Part shown: positions 27,819 to 35,715 of the stretch, in pieces
Numbering within the stretch: position 1 is the stretch's first letter
How the letters are laid out: every line of letters starts with the position of its first letter
Source: Streptomyces spiralis
GTDB lineage: Bacteria > Actinomycetota > Actinomycetes > Streptomycetales > Streptomycetaceae
Direction: 5' to 3'
Assembly (NCBI RefSeq): GCF_014654675.1
Contig: NZ_BNBC01000001.1
Span: 317,976-381,975 of the forward strand
DNA: 64,000 bases
Position numbers and translations under genes: made by a program
Notes under the pieces: generated by a model
The model's database searches: none
Told to the model about the DNA's origin: nothing
What the model saw: only the letters and a program-made list of their open reading frames with translations

Positions 27819-27932
27819 CACTCTCAGCCACCTCTCACCGCAAGGCCGTTTACCACTCAACCGACCATACGTACGGAAGAAAGGACCCGTTCAACCGCGC
27901 TCGGCCGTTTTCCCGATTTCTTTCCGCCTTCC

Positions 27933-28016
27933 GGATGGTTTCGGCGCGCATGGCTCACTCGGATGGTTTCGGCGCGAGTGGCTCACTCGGATGGTTACGG
28001 CGCGAGTGGCTCACTC
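27933..28016. repeat. Three 28-bp tandem repeats with internal dyads
   Basis: Units at 27933-27960, 27961-27988 and 27989-28016 each read GGATGGTTTCGGCGCG with variants, followed by AGTGGCTCACTC. Units 2 and 3 differ at one base; unit 1 differs from unit 2 at three adjacent positions. Each of units 2 and 3 contains GAGTG-GCT-CACTC, a perfect 5-bp dyad. The array ends inside the stop codon region of the gene at 28011 and lies about 115 bp upstream of the DoxX start. Confidence 0.85.
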
Positions 28017-29276
28017 GGTCACGTCGATCGCATACCGGTTCGTCTCCACTCCCGCCGCGGTCACCAGCTGCACCTCGACCCGGCCCGGTTCCACGTCCGC
28101 CGGGACGGGCACGGTCAGCACGGTGTCCGTGGGGTTGCTGAAGCCTCCGGTCACGGGGACCAGGGGCACGTGGACGTTGACCGCGCCGATGCGGACCACC
28201 ATCCGTGACAGCCGGTCGGCGGCCTGTGCCCCGGGCGGGACGAACCCCGCGCCGCGGATCTCGATGTCGTCGCCGGTGCGGATCGGCGCGTCCAGGTCGC
28301 CGGCCTCCCGTGCCCGGACCACCGAGAGGATCACCGGGCGCCCGCCCTCCGCGTACTTGCCGGCCAGGTAGGTGGCGGCCGACACCAGGACCACCACCGC
28401 CAGCCCCCAGGGCAGGTCGGGCCGCCGGGCCAGCCGCACCGCCGCGAACACCAGCGCAACGGCGCTGATCAGGACGTACTGGATGTCCGTGAAGGTGCCG
28501 CGGCCCGCGTCGTCGGTCAGCAGGTCGGCCGCTCGGGGCCGGTCGGCGCGCACCTTCTGGAGTCGCTGTCCCAGTACCCGCAGCCCGACCACCCGCCGTA
28601 CCAGCACAGCGATCCCGCACACCACGGCGAGCACGGTGACCACACCGGCGCCGCGGGCCAGTTCCAGCCCGGAGATCAGCGCGTCGCGCTCCGCATGGCC
28701 GGAGGCCGCCGCCAGGCGGCCCACCAGCACCAGCACCGCGTACGCCACGAACAGCACCCAGCCCGCGGCGATCGCGCGGGAGGTGGACAGCCGGTTGTCC
28801 TCACCGATGACCGGGGCCAGGGCACCGCCGCGCGCCCGGTGGAACCAGGAGGCGGCCGTCAGCGCCCCGCCCACCATGACCGCCGCCAGCAGTCCCGCCG
28901 TCCGGGCGGTGCTCCAGCCCGCGCCGATCGCCGTCAGCGCCTGCACCAGGAGCAGCAGCACGACCGCCGCCCCCACCGCGACCGCCGTCCGGCACCACAG
29001 CCTCGCCAGCCAGGCCTCGCCCTCGGCACGGCCGCGTTCGGCGACGAGTTCCGCGGACTGGGTCAGCTCCTCCGAGACCCACTGCCGGGAGGCCGACGCC
29101 GAGTGGGCCACGGCCGCGGGCAGACCCTGCCCGGCGGCGAACTCCTCCCGTTTGAGGAGGAATTCGGCCACGGCCCGCCGGTGCCCCGTTCGCGCCCCGT
29201 GCGGGCAGTCCCCGCACGTGCAGCCGCCTGCGTGGGCGCCCTTCACCGCGCCGTCTCTCGCTTCCTGCACCGCCAC
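28011..29276 (-). CDS. Polytopic membrane protein of unknown function with a beta-sandwich-like C-terminus
   Basis: From GTG 29276 the product is 421 residues. The N-terminus has a Cys/His cluster (CTCGDCPHGARTGH) that could bind a metal. A helical stretch and four to six membrane helices follow (VGAAVVLLLLVQALTAIGA and WVLFVAYAVLVLVGRLAAA are clear). The last 110 residues look like an IPT/TIG-type beta domain (IRTGDDIEIRGAGFVPPGA, then TVPVPADVEPGRVEVQL). I do not recognise the family. The open frame extends to 29390, but those codons have low third-position GC and include TGT TGT and GTA, so that region is treated as upstream DNA. The stop codon lies in the third 28-bp repeat. Confidence 0.7.
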   Translation of the reverse strand: MAVQEARDGAVKGAHAGGCTCGDCPHGARTGHRRAVAEFLLKREEFAAGQGLPAAVAHSASASRQWVSEELTQSAELVAERGRAEGEAWLARLWCRTAVAVGAAVVLLLLVQALTAIGAGWSTARTAGLLAAVMVGGALTAASWFHRARGGALAPVIGEDNRLSTSRAIAAGWVLFVAYAVLVLVGRLAAASGHAERDALISGLELARGAGVVTVLAVVCGIAVLVRRVVGLRVLGQRLQKVRADRPRAADLLTDDAGRGTFTDIQYVLISAVALVFAAVRLARRPDLPWGLAVVVLVSAATYLAGKYAEGGRPVILSVVRAREAGDLDAPIRTGDDIEIRGAGFVPPGAQAADRLSRMVVRIGAVNVHVPLVPVTGGFSNPTDTVLTVPVPADVEPGRVEVQLVTAAGVETNRYAIDVTE

Positions 29277-29437
29277 GCCCGACGCCCGCCTTCCCCAGGA
29301 ACCGCAGAAGTCCTGCCGACAACACCCCGCCACCGACAGCGAATTGTGCCCTACCTCACCCCGTCCCCGTCCGCCCGGTCTGGTCAGCACGGGTGAAGCC
29401 CGGCTCGTCGTGTTGACCCGGCTGCGAGAATTCCCTT

Positions 29438-30322
29438 ATGGCCGAGATCATCCAGCGGGACGGAAGCTGGGCCTTCGACGGCAGCACGGTCAGGATCACG
29501 CCGGGGCTCCACCGCTCGGTCTCGCTGTTCCGGCAGACGTACGGGGAGATCGCCGTGCCGCTGGAAGCCGTCGCAGGCGTGGTCTACGAACCCGAGCGCA
29601 GGCGCGGCCGGTTGCGCATGCGCCTGCGGGAGGGCGCCGACCCCCTGCTCCAGGCGACCGGCGGACGGCTGCCGGAGGCGGCCGACCCCTATCGGCTGGC
29701 GGTGGACCTCGACCGATCCTCGGTCGCCGAGTACATCGCCGAGGAGATCCGCCAGGCGCTGCTCCTGGACCAGGTCCCCAAGGAGCCGGCCAAGGCCTAT
29801 CTGCTGGCCGGGCCACCGGTCCCGGTCTCGGTCCGCTCCTCCGACGGCACGGTCTCATTCGACGGCACCCAGGTCCGTGTCGACTGGGCCGACACCTCCG
29901 ACCGGGTCAAGCGTGCCACCGGCCCGCGCGTCATCGGACTCGGCGAGCTGGTCCAGGTCGAGTGGCTGCCCAACTCCGGCTACGAGGACGGCTTCCTGCG
30001 TTTCGTGACCCGAGAGACCGTGTTCTCCAAGCTGCCGCCCGAGAAGGACCCCTACGCCCTGGACCTGTGGGGGAACGCCCGCCGGGATCTGCTCACGGCG
30101 CTGGTCGCGACCGCCGTCACCGCCCGGCTGCCGCACCCCTCGACCCGCGCCGGAGCCGGCCTCGCCGACCGCCGGGAACTCGCGGCCGCCGTCCCGCCGC
30201 GGGCCGACCACCACGACATACTGCTGCGCCGCCTGCGGGAGTTGGGCCAGTTGCACCGGGACGGGGTGCTCACCGACGAAGAGTTCGCGATGACCAAGGC
30301 GGCGGTGCTGCGGTGGTTCTAG
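29438..30322 (+). CDS. DUF4429-domain protein with C-terminal SHOCT motif
   Basis: The 294-residue protein has two copies of a beta-rich unit, WAFDGSTVRITPG near residue 10 and VSFDGTQVRVDWAD near residue 145, typical of DUF4429. It ends with a short SHOCT-like helix-turn motif (LRELGQLHRDGVLTDEEFAM). These proteins are common in actinobacteria, probably cytoplasmic, and may be involved in binding or oligomerisation; no enzymatic residue is evident. It diverges from the membrane protein at 28011-29276. A short run of GGGGCGACC repeats follows its stop. Confidence 0.85.
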   Translation: MAEIIQRDGSWAFDGSTVRITPGLHRSVSLFRQTYGEIAVPLEAVAGVVYEPERRRGRLRMRLREGADPLLQATGGRLPEAADPYRLAVDLDRSSVAEYIAEEIRQALLLDQVPKEPAKAYLLAGPPVPVSVRSSDGTVSFDGTQVRVDWADTSDRVKRATGPRVIGLGELVQVEWLPNSGYEDGFLRFVTRETVFSKLPPEKDPYALDLWGNARRDLLTALVATAVTARLPHPSTRAGAGLADRRELAAAVPPRADHHDILLRRLRELGQLHRDGVLTDEEFAMTKAAVLRWF

Positions 30323-30337
30323 ACCACCCGGACCGCC

Positions 30338-30378
30338 CGGGGCGACCGGGGCGACCGGGGCGACCGGGGCGACCGGGG
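30338..30378. repeat. Short 9-bp tandem repeats
   Basis: GGGGCGACC occurs four to five times in tandem in the 75-bp gap between two convergent genes. It may be a slippage-prone tract or part of a weak terminator. Confidence 0.7.
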
Positions 30379-30397
30379 TCCCGGCCGCCCGGGAGGC

Positions 30398-31192
30398 TCA
30401 GCTCAGCAGGTCCGGCTCGCTGCGGCTGATGTCCTGCCACAGGGGCTGGTAGTTGATCCAGGCCACCAGGTCTCCGCCGAGCTGTTCGCGCGTCGCCACC
30501 GCCGCCTTGTGGTCGATCAGGACCGGCCTCCCTGCCGCGCGGGCGGTGAGCTGCACCTGGGCGGAGCGTTCCATGGACAGGAACCACCAGGCGGCGGCGT
30601 CCACCGAGTCGCCGACCGTCAGCAGGCCGTGATTGCGCAGCACCAGCGCCTTGTGCGAGCCCAGCGCGGCCGCGATCCGGCGGCCCTGCTCCGCGTCGAC
30701 CGCGACACCGGTGTAGGCGTCGTAGAGAGCGTGGTCCTCGTAGAAGGCGCAGCTCTCCTGGGTGATGGGCTCCAGGAGGTCGCCCAGGGCCGAGAGAGCC
30801 CGCCCGTGCACCGAGTGGCAGTGGGCGACCGCGACCACGTCCGGGCGGGCCGCGTGGACCTGGGCGTGCACGGTGAACGCGGCCTGGTTGACGTGGTAGC
30901 GGCCCTCCACGACCTGTCCGTCCTGGTTGACGAGGACGAGATCGCTCACGGTGACGTACTTGAACGGCATCCCGAAGGGGTTGACCCAGAAGCAGTCGCT
31001 GAACTCGGGGTCGCGGGCGGTGATGTGCCCGGAGACGCCGTCCTCGAACCGGTACCGCCCGAAGAGCCGCAGCGCGCCCGTGAGCCGCTCCTTGCGGTAC
31101 CGGCGCTCGTCCTCGGCCGACTCGTGCTTGGGCGGCATGGCGAACCGCAGCTGGTCCGTGGGCAGGGGTGGGGGCGGAGTGGGCCCGGGCAT
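30398..31192 (-). CDS. Class II aldolase/adducin-family protein
   Basis: The 264-residue protein has the class II aldolase fold with zinc ligands in VVAVAHCHSVHGRALS (His-x-His) and VLRNHGLLTVG. Family members include fuculose- and ribulose-phosphate aldolases and epimerases, but the substrate here is not evident. GGAGG lies four to five bases before ATG 31192. A Pro-rich extension of 18 residues precedes the fold. It diverges from the PPOX gene. Confidence 0.85.
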   Translation of the reverse strand: MPGPTPPPPLPTDQLRFAMPPKHESAEDERRYRKERLTGALRLFGRYRFEDGVSGHITARDPEFSDCFWVNPFGMPFKYVTVSDLVLVNQDGQVVEGRYHVNQAAFTVHAQVHAARPDVVAVAHCHSVHGRALSALGDLLEPITQESCAFYEDHALYDAYTGVAVDAEQGRRIAAALGSHKALVLRNHGLLTVGDSVDAAAWWFLSMERSAQVQLTARAAGRPVLIDHKAAVATREQLGGDLVAWINYQPLWQDISRSEPDLLS

Positions 31193-31330
31193 CGGTCCTC
31201 CGGCACTCGGTTGCGTACGGGCGGGAAGTTACCGTCGGTCAGCCGAGGAGAACAGACCTTGCCGGCAGTGGAGAACCGGCCGTGCCGAAAGGCGACAGGA
31301 GATGTCGGGTTTCGGCGCCACACTCGCCGT

Positions 31331-31804
31331 ATGGCAGCGCACTGGGAATCCTTCGTCACCGCCGAACCGGACCTCGCCAGGACGGTCGAGGAACGCTTCC
31401 GCGCCTTCACCCATCACGTCCTCGTCACCCTGCGCAAGGACGGCTCGCCGCGCACCTCCGGTCTGGAGGTCGACTTCCGCCGCGACGAGCTGTGGCTGGG
31501 GATGATGTGGGACTCGCTCAAGGCCCGCGACCTGCGCCGTGACCCCCGTTTCGCGCTCCAGGCGAACCCCGGGGAGGGCACCGGCATGGGCGGCGGTGAC
31601 GTACGGATCAGCGGGCGGGCGATCGAGGTGGCCGACGGCCCGCAGAAGTCCGCTTACACGGAAGAGGTGGAACCGCCGCAGCCGTTCCACCTCTTCCGCA
31701 CCGAGCTGACGGAGGTCGTGCGGACCTACGTCGAGGACGACAAGTACCTCGTCGCCCAGGTCTGGAAGCCCGGCGAGCCGGTGCGCACGATCAAACGCAC
31801 CTGA
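31331..31804 (+). CDS. Pyridoxamine-5'-phosphate-oxidase-like (PPOX) flavin/F420-binding protein
   Basis: The 157-residue protein has a split-barrel fold: HHVLVTLRKDGSPRTSGLEV (first strands), DELWLGMMWDSLKARDLRRD (cofactor loop) and FALQANPGEG. It resembles actinobacterial F420- or FMN-dependent reductases of the PPOX class. ATG 31331 has no Shine-Dalgarno nearby. It is convergent with guaA, 19 bp away. Confidence 0.82.
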   Translation: MAAHWESFVTAEPDLARTVEERFRAFTHHVLVTLRKDGSPRTSGLEVDFRRDELWLGMMWDSLKARDLRRDPRFALQANPGEGTGMGGGDVRISGRAIEVADGPQKSAYTEEVEPPQPFHLFRTELTEVVRTYVEDDKYLVAQVWKPGEPVRTIKRT

Positions 31805-31823
31805 GCCCCTCCACCGCAGGGGC

Positions 31824-33404
31824 CTACTCCCACTCGATGGTCCCCGGCGGCTTCGAGGTCACGTCGAGGACGACCCGGTTGACGTCCCGCACCTCGTTCG
31901 TGATCCGCGTCGAGATCCTCGCGAGGACGTCGTACGGCAGCCTGGACCAGTCGGCGGTCATGGCGTCCTCGGACGAGACCGGGCGCAGGACGATCGGGTG
32001 GCCGTAGGTGCGGCCGTCGCCCTGGACGCCCACGCTGCGCACGTCCGCGAGCAGGACCACCGGGCACTGCCAGATGTCCCGGTCCAGGCCGGCCGCGGTC
32101 AGCTCCTCGCGGGCGATGGCGTCGGCCTCGCGCAGCAGGTCCAGACGCTCCTTCGTCACCTCACCGACGATCCGGATGCCGAGACCCGGACCCGGGAACG
32201 GCTGGCGCTGGACGATCTCCTCCGGCAGGCCGAGCTCCTGGCCGACCATGCGGACCTCGTCCTTGAACAGCTTGCGCAGCGGCTCGATCAGCTTGAACTC
32301 GAGGTCCTCGGGCAGGCCCCCGACGTTGTGGTGCGACTTGATGTTCGCGGTGCCGGTGCCGCCGCCGGACTCGACGACGTCCGGGTAGAGCGTGCCCTGG
32401 ACCAGGAACTCCACGGCCGGACCCTCGTCCGCGATGATCTCCGCCTGGGCCTGCTCGAAGACCCGGATGAACTCGCGGCCGATGATCTTCCGCTTCTCCT
32501 CGGGGTCGCTGACCCCGGCGAGCGCCTTCAGGAAGCGCTCCTCGGCGTCGACGACCTTCAGCTGCACGCCGGTGGCCGCGACGAAGTCCTTCTCGACCTG
32601 CTCGGTCTCGCCCTTGCGCATCAGGCCGTGATCGACGTACACGCAGGTCAGCTGGGAGCCGATGGCCTTCTGCACCAGCGCGGCGGCCACCGCGGAGTCG
32701 ACACCGCCGGACAGGCCGCAGATCGCGCGCCTGTCGCCGACCAGCTCGCGGATCGCCTCGACCTGCTCCTCGATGACGTTGCCCGTGGTCCAGTTCGGCT
32801 CCAGGCCCGCGCCGCGGTACAGGAAGTGCTCCAGCACCTGCTGGCCGTGCGTGGAGTGCATGACCTCGGGGTGGTACTGGACGCCGTAGAGCTTCTTCTC
32901 GTCGTTCTCGAAGGCGGCGACCGGGACGACGTCCGTGGAGGCCGTGACGGAGAAGCCCTCGGGGGCGGCGGAGCAGGCGTCACCGTGCGACATCCACACC
33001 GGCTGCTCGGCCGGGGTGCCCTCGAAGAGGGTGGAGGACGTCTTGGAGACGTGCAGCGGCGTACGGCCGTACTCGCGGGCGCCGCTGTTGTCGACGGTGC
33101 CGCCGAGGACCTGGGCCATCAGCTGGAAGCCGTAGCACATGCCGAAGACGGGGACGCCGGCCTCGAAGATCTCGCGGTCCAGGCGGGGGGCGCCCTCCTC
33201 GTACACGGACGAGGGGCCGCCGGAGAGGATGATCGCCGCCGGGTTCTTGGCGAGCATCTCGGCCACCGGCATGTTGCTGGGGACGATCTCGCTGTAGATC
33301 CGGGCCTCGCGGACGCGACGGGCGATGAGCTGGGCGTACTGCGCACCGAAGTCGACGACCAGGACGGTGTCGGGGGTGGCGGCAGCGGGGGGCGCTGATG
33401 ACAC
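31824..33404 (-). CDS. guaA: GMP synthase (glutamine-hydrolysing)
   Basis: The 526-residue enzyme converts XMP to GMP with glutamine and ATP. The N-terminal class I amidotransferase has nucleophile Cys in [11 protein letters not shown] and the catalytic His/Glu in [11 protein letters not shown]. The synthetase half has the P-loop [15 protein letters not shown], and the dimerisation domain ends KPPGTIEWE. The start is GTG 33404, with GGAAGG five bases upstream. It diverges from the chorismate mutase leader. guaB and guaB3 lie about 22 kb to the right, so purine genes are spread across the window. Confidence 0.97.
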   Translation of the reverse strand: MSSAPPAAATPDTVLVVDFGAQYAQLIARRVREARIYSEIVPSNMPVAEMLAKNPAAIILSGGPSSVYEEGAPRLDREIFEAGVPVFGMCYGFQLMAQVLGGTVDNSGAREYGRTPLHVSKTSSTLFEGTPAEQPVWMSHGDACSAAPEGFSVTASTDVVPVAAFENDEKKLYGVQYHPEVMHSTHGQQVLEHFLYRGAGLEPNWTTGNVIEEQVEAIRELVGDRRAICGLSGGVDSAVAAALVQKAIGSQLTCVYVDHGLMRKGETEQVEKDFVAATGVQLKVVDAEERFLKALAGVSDPEEKRKIIGREFIRVFEQAQAEIIADEGPAVEFLVQGTLYPDVVESGGGTGTANIKSHHNVGGLPEDLEFKLIEPLRKLFKDEVRMVGQELGLPEEIVQRQPFPGPGLGIRIVGEVTKERLDLLREADAIAREELTAAGLDRDIWQCPVVLLADVRSVGVQGDGRTYGHPIVLRPVSSEDAMTADWSRLPYDVLARISTRITNEVRDVNRVVLDVTSKPPGTIEWE

Positions 33405-33528
33405 GGGAGCCTTCCGGCGGATCGGGCGGGGTCTCTGTGCTGGCCAATTCTACCGGGGTGGGCGTGCGTGACCCCGACGTCGTCCTCGGGCCCGCACCCG
33501 GAACCCCCGTCTCACCATGCGAACCGTG

Positions 33529-33557
33529 TTGGACTCGCCCCCGGCACCCGGCATACT
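33529..33557 (+). promoter_or_regulatory. Promoter of the chorismate mutase leader
   Basis: TTGGAC (33529-33534), a 17-bp spacer and CATACT (33552-33557) fit the housekeeping promoter. The predicted start falls at or next to the A of the leader-peptide ATG (33564), so the leader mRNA is probably leaderless. Confidence 0.7.
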
Positions 33558-33563
33558 GGACCC

Positions 33564-33635
33564 ATGCTTCAGCACCAGACCTTCGTCTTTACCTATGGCA
33601 ACCGGCCCGCCGGCTGCCATGGTCGTGCTGCTTGA
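33564..33635 (+). CDS. Phe/Tyr-rich leader peptide (attenuator sensor)
   Basis: A 23-codon open frame, MLQHQTFVFTY followed by GNRPAGCHGRAA and TGA. Codons TTC-GTC-TTT-ACC-TAT give Phe, Phe and Tyr within five residues. CTT, TTT and TAT are unusual in this high-GC genome and would slow ribosomes. It sits directly between the promoter and a strong terminator, upstream of chorismate mutase, the first committed step to phenylalanine and tyrosine. This is the classical layout of amino-acid attenuation. Confidence 0.75.
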   Translation: MLQHQTFVFTYGNRPAGCHGRAA

Positions 33636-33670
33636 GCAACTGACAAGCGACTTCCCAGGCGCCCCGGGCC
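33595..33670 (+). promoter_or_regulatory. Alternative RNA pairings of the attenuator
   Basis: The pause hairpin is ATGGCA/TGCCAT (33595-33600 with 33615-33620) around CCGG/CCGG (33602-33605 with 33610-33613). The competing antiterminator pairs GGCCCG (33604-33609) with CGGGCC (33665-33670), and GGC (33612-33614) with GCC (33661-33663). The second structure uses the left arm of the terminator. A ribosome stalled at the Phe/Tyr codons would block the pause hairpin and favour it. Confidence 0.5.
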
Positions 33671-33697
33671 GACAAGGTCCGGGGCGCCTGGTGTTTT
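33655..33697 (+). terminator. Rho-independent attenuator terminator before chorismate mutase
   Basis: A 13-bp perfect stem (33655-33667 with 33679-33691) extends by three more pairs to a GACAA loop and is followed by GTTTT (33693-33697). It ends 46 bp before the chorismate mutase start, so read-through must be regulated. Confidence 0.85.
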
Positions 33698-33743
33698 CCG
33701 GATCTTGCCGCTCCGGGGCACCCCGTCCAACGAGGAGCCCCCT

Positions 33744-34031
33744 ATGACCGCCACCGCCACCGACGTCACCGGCGCGCGCACCCCCGACGCCGCCGATGTG
33801 ATCACCGGCGCCCGTGAGCGCATCGACGCGCTCGACGACCGGATCATCGGCCTGATCCAGGAACGCATGGCCGTCTCCGCCGTCATCCAGGAGGCCCGGA
33901 TCTCCTCCGGCGGCCGGCGGGTGAACCTCTCCCGCGAGATGGAGATCCTCGGCCACTACCGGGACGCGCTCGGCAAGCCGGGCACGACCCTGGCGATGAC
34001 CCTGCTGGAGCTGTGCCGCGGCAAGATCTGA
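33744..34031 (+). CDS. Chorismate mutase (AroQ class, monofunctional)
   Basis: The 95-residue all-helical protein is typical of the AroQ domain: RERIDALDDRIIGLIQERM (helix 1 with the catalytic Arg), VSAVIQEARISSGGRRVNLS, then the C-terminal helix LAMTLLELCRGKI. It converts chorismate to prephenate for Phe and Tyr synthesis. ATG 33744 has GAGGAG seven bases upstream. It lacks a fused prephenate dehydratase or dehydrogenase. Expression is probably controlled by the leader peptide and terminator upstream. Confidence 0.9.
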   Translation: MTATATDVTGARTPDAADVITGARERIDALDDRIIGLIQERMAVSAVIQEARISSGGRRVNLSREMEILGHYRDALGKPGTTLAMTLLELCRGKI

Positions 34032-34172
34032 GCCCGCCCGCGGCTCCGCCCGCCACTTCGCCCGCGTCCGCGTCCCGCATCCGCCGTATCTCACCCGTAC
34101 GGCGCGTGACCGCCGCGTGCGCCACCTCGTTGGTATCGGTGTCCGTGCCAGCCAGGGGCGGGCCCGATAGAA

Positions 34173-34317
34173 CCACGCGTGGCTCTCTGGAGCGATGAGA
34201 CGTGGCGGCCGTGCCGCGCGTCGTGGGACCTCGCTCCAGGGAAGTGACCGGACGGCAGGGGACAGCAGCCCGGTCACCCAGATAACGGTCGGCTCCGGGG
34301 ACGCCCGGGGCCGACCG
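34173..34317 (+). ncRNA. Run of strong hairpins: candidate structured RNA
   Basis: In order: a palindrome CCACGCGTGG (34173-34182); a 9-bp stem (34187-34195 with 34231-34239) enclosing a second hairpin (GACG/CGTC and GCGGC/GCCGC, 34199-34222); an 8-bp stem GTGACCGG/CCGGTCAC (34244-34251 with 34270-34277); and a 14-bp stem with a GACG loop (34286-34299 with 34304-34317, one G-U pair). It lies in the 536-bp gap between chorismate mutase and the LAETG protein. No protein frame is convincing here. It could be a long 5' leader, a 3' element or an independent RNA. Confidence 0.45.
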
Positions 34318-34567
34318 GCGGAAACAGGGGCCCCTCGGCCCCAAGTCCCCGAGGGCACAAGGTTCCTGCAGCGCGTACGGGGCCGACGACGCGGCACCGG
34401 CCATGCATGGCGCGCGTCACATAAAGATCCTGTGAGAGTCGGCACAACCATTCGGACGCGCCCCGGGTCACACCTGTTGAAAAGGGTCTGATCCCGCGCC
34501 GCCACGCGGTGGCTCGCCAGTTCGTATCGCGCCGACGCGCGGTACGCCTGAACTCTCCGAGGTCTCC
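34318..34567. other. Rest of the intergenic region before the LAETG protein
   Basis: No gene is supported. A 7-bp hairpin (CCCTCGG at 34332-34338 with 34349-34355) and an AT-richer patch near 34420-34490 (CATAAAGATCC, TTGAAAAGGG) are candidate promoter elements for the surface protein gene. Confidence 0.4.
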
Positions 34568-35584
34568 ATGAAGCTTCGCCGCGCGATGGTCACTGCGGCC
34601 GCGACGGCTGCCCTGTCCCCGCTGGCGCTCCTGTCCGCGACGACGGCCTTCGCCCAGGAATCGCCCAGCGTCTCACCGAGCGCCAGCGAGTCGTCCGCCA
34701 GCCAGTCGCCCTCCGACAGCACGTCCCCGTCGGACAGCACGTCTCCCTCCGACAGCACGTCGCCTTCCGACAGCGTGTCCCCGTCCGACAGCACGTCGCC
34801 CTCGGACAGCGTGTCCCCGTCCGACAGCACGTCGCCCTCCGACAGCGCCTCCGCGTCGACGACGCCGAGCGATTCGGCCTCGCCGACCGACGAGCCGCCG
34901 ACCGGCGTCTGCGAGGAGGACGACGCCGACTACAAGTCGAAGCTCGACGCCCAGCTCAACGGCCTGCCCGGCAAGATAGCGGTCGGCAGCGGCTGGCACC
35001 CCTTCACCCTCACCGTCAAGAACCCGACGCAGACCGACGTCAAGGACGTCGTCTTCTACGCGGGTGTCGGCCCCAACGACCCGGACGCGCCGAACGCGTT
35101 CAGCACCAGCCAGGTGCAGCTGCAGGTGAAGTACGACGGAGTCTGGGTCGACGTCACCGACGAAGAGGGCCACTCGGTGGGCTATCTCGACCTCTCCGAC
35201 ATCGCCGGCGGCAAGACGGTCACGTACCAGCTCCGGGTGAACGTCAAGGCGAACGCCCCGATCGGTGAGGGTCTGACCATCGGCGGCGGGCTCTACTTCG
35301 ACGAGGAGGAGAACTGCCTCGGCTCGGACGAGGCGCACTACATCATCCAGATCGTCAAGGCCGGTACCGACACCGGCGGGACCGAGCCGCAGGAAGGCGG
35401 CAAGGTCCCGGTTCCCAGCGAGAAGCCGAACCAGAAGAACACCCAGCACGCCACCGGCAGCCTCGCCGAGACCGGCTCCAGCTCCATGGTGCCGACCATC
35501 GGTCTCGTCGGCGGTGTCGCGGTCGTCGTCGGTGCCGGTGCGCTGGTCGCCGTGCGTCGCCGCAAGGGCGCCTCGAACGCCTGA
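34568..35584 (+). CDS. Sortase-anchored surface protein (LAETG) with SDST-P repeats
   Basis: The 338-residue precursor has a signal peptide (KLRRAMVTAAATAALSPLAL, ending near TAFAQE). A repeat region (about 30-100) follows, with unit SPSDST reiterated some nine times, which could form a wall-spanning stalk. The folded domain of about 190 residues looks beta-rich (HPFTLTVKNPTQTDVKDVVF) and contains two Cys (GVCEED and ENCLGSD) that could form a disulfide. The sorting signal is LAETG, then a hydrophobic helix (MVPTIGLVGGVAVVVGAGAL) and RRRKGASNA. LAxTG is the signal used by class E sortases. GAGGT lies near ATG 34568. Function is unknown. Confidence 0.88.
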   Translation: MKLRRAMVTAAATAALSPLALLSATTAFAQESPSVSPSASESSASQSPSDSTSPSDSTSPSDSTSPSDSVSPSDSTSPSDSVSPSDSTSPSDSASASTTPSDSASPTDEPPTGVCEEDDADYKSKLDAQLNGLPGKIAVGSGWHPFTLTVKNPTQTDVKDVVFYAGVGPNDPDAPNAFSTSQVQLQVKYDGVWVDVTDEEGHSVGYLDLSDIAGGKTVTYQLRVNVKANAPIGEGLTIGGGLYFDEEENCLGSDEAHYIIQIVKAGTDTGGTEPQEGGKVPVPSEKPNQKNTQHATGSLAETGSSSMVPTIGLVGGVAVVVGAGALVAVRRRKGASNA

Positions 35585-35650
35585 CGCGACCTGACGGACG
35601 GCGCGTGACGCTTCTTCCGACGCGTCCCGCCTTCTCTGAAATCCCTGGGT

Positions 35651-35683
35651 AGGGGTCCTGTGCGAACACCGTGCAGGACCCCT
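35651..35683. terminator. Bidirectional terminator, LAETG protein / GMC oxidoreductase
   Basis: A 10-bp perfect stem (AGGGGTCCTG at 35651-35660 with 35674-35683), a 13-nt loop and then TGTT lie between convergent genes. Confidence 0.7.
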
Positions 35684-35715
35684 GTTCCATGTCCGCCCAG
35701 GGGTTCGCCCAGGGG

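Noticed and set aside
29320..29360. A third PafBC-like site (CTGTCGGTG-N8) upstream of the membrane protein at 28011-29276.
   Set aside because: The first base is wrong and the -10 position reads TTGTCG, not TANNNT. Not counted as a promoter.
34680..34860. CRISPR-like regular repeats.
   Set aside because: They are in-frame SPSDST codon repeats inside a clear secreted protein, not direct repeats with unique spacers.
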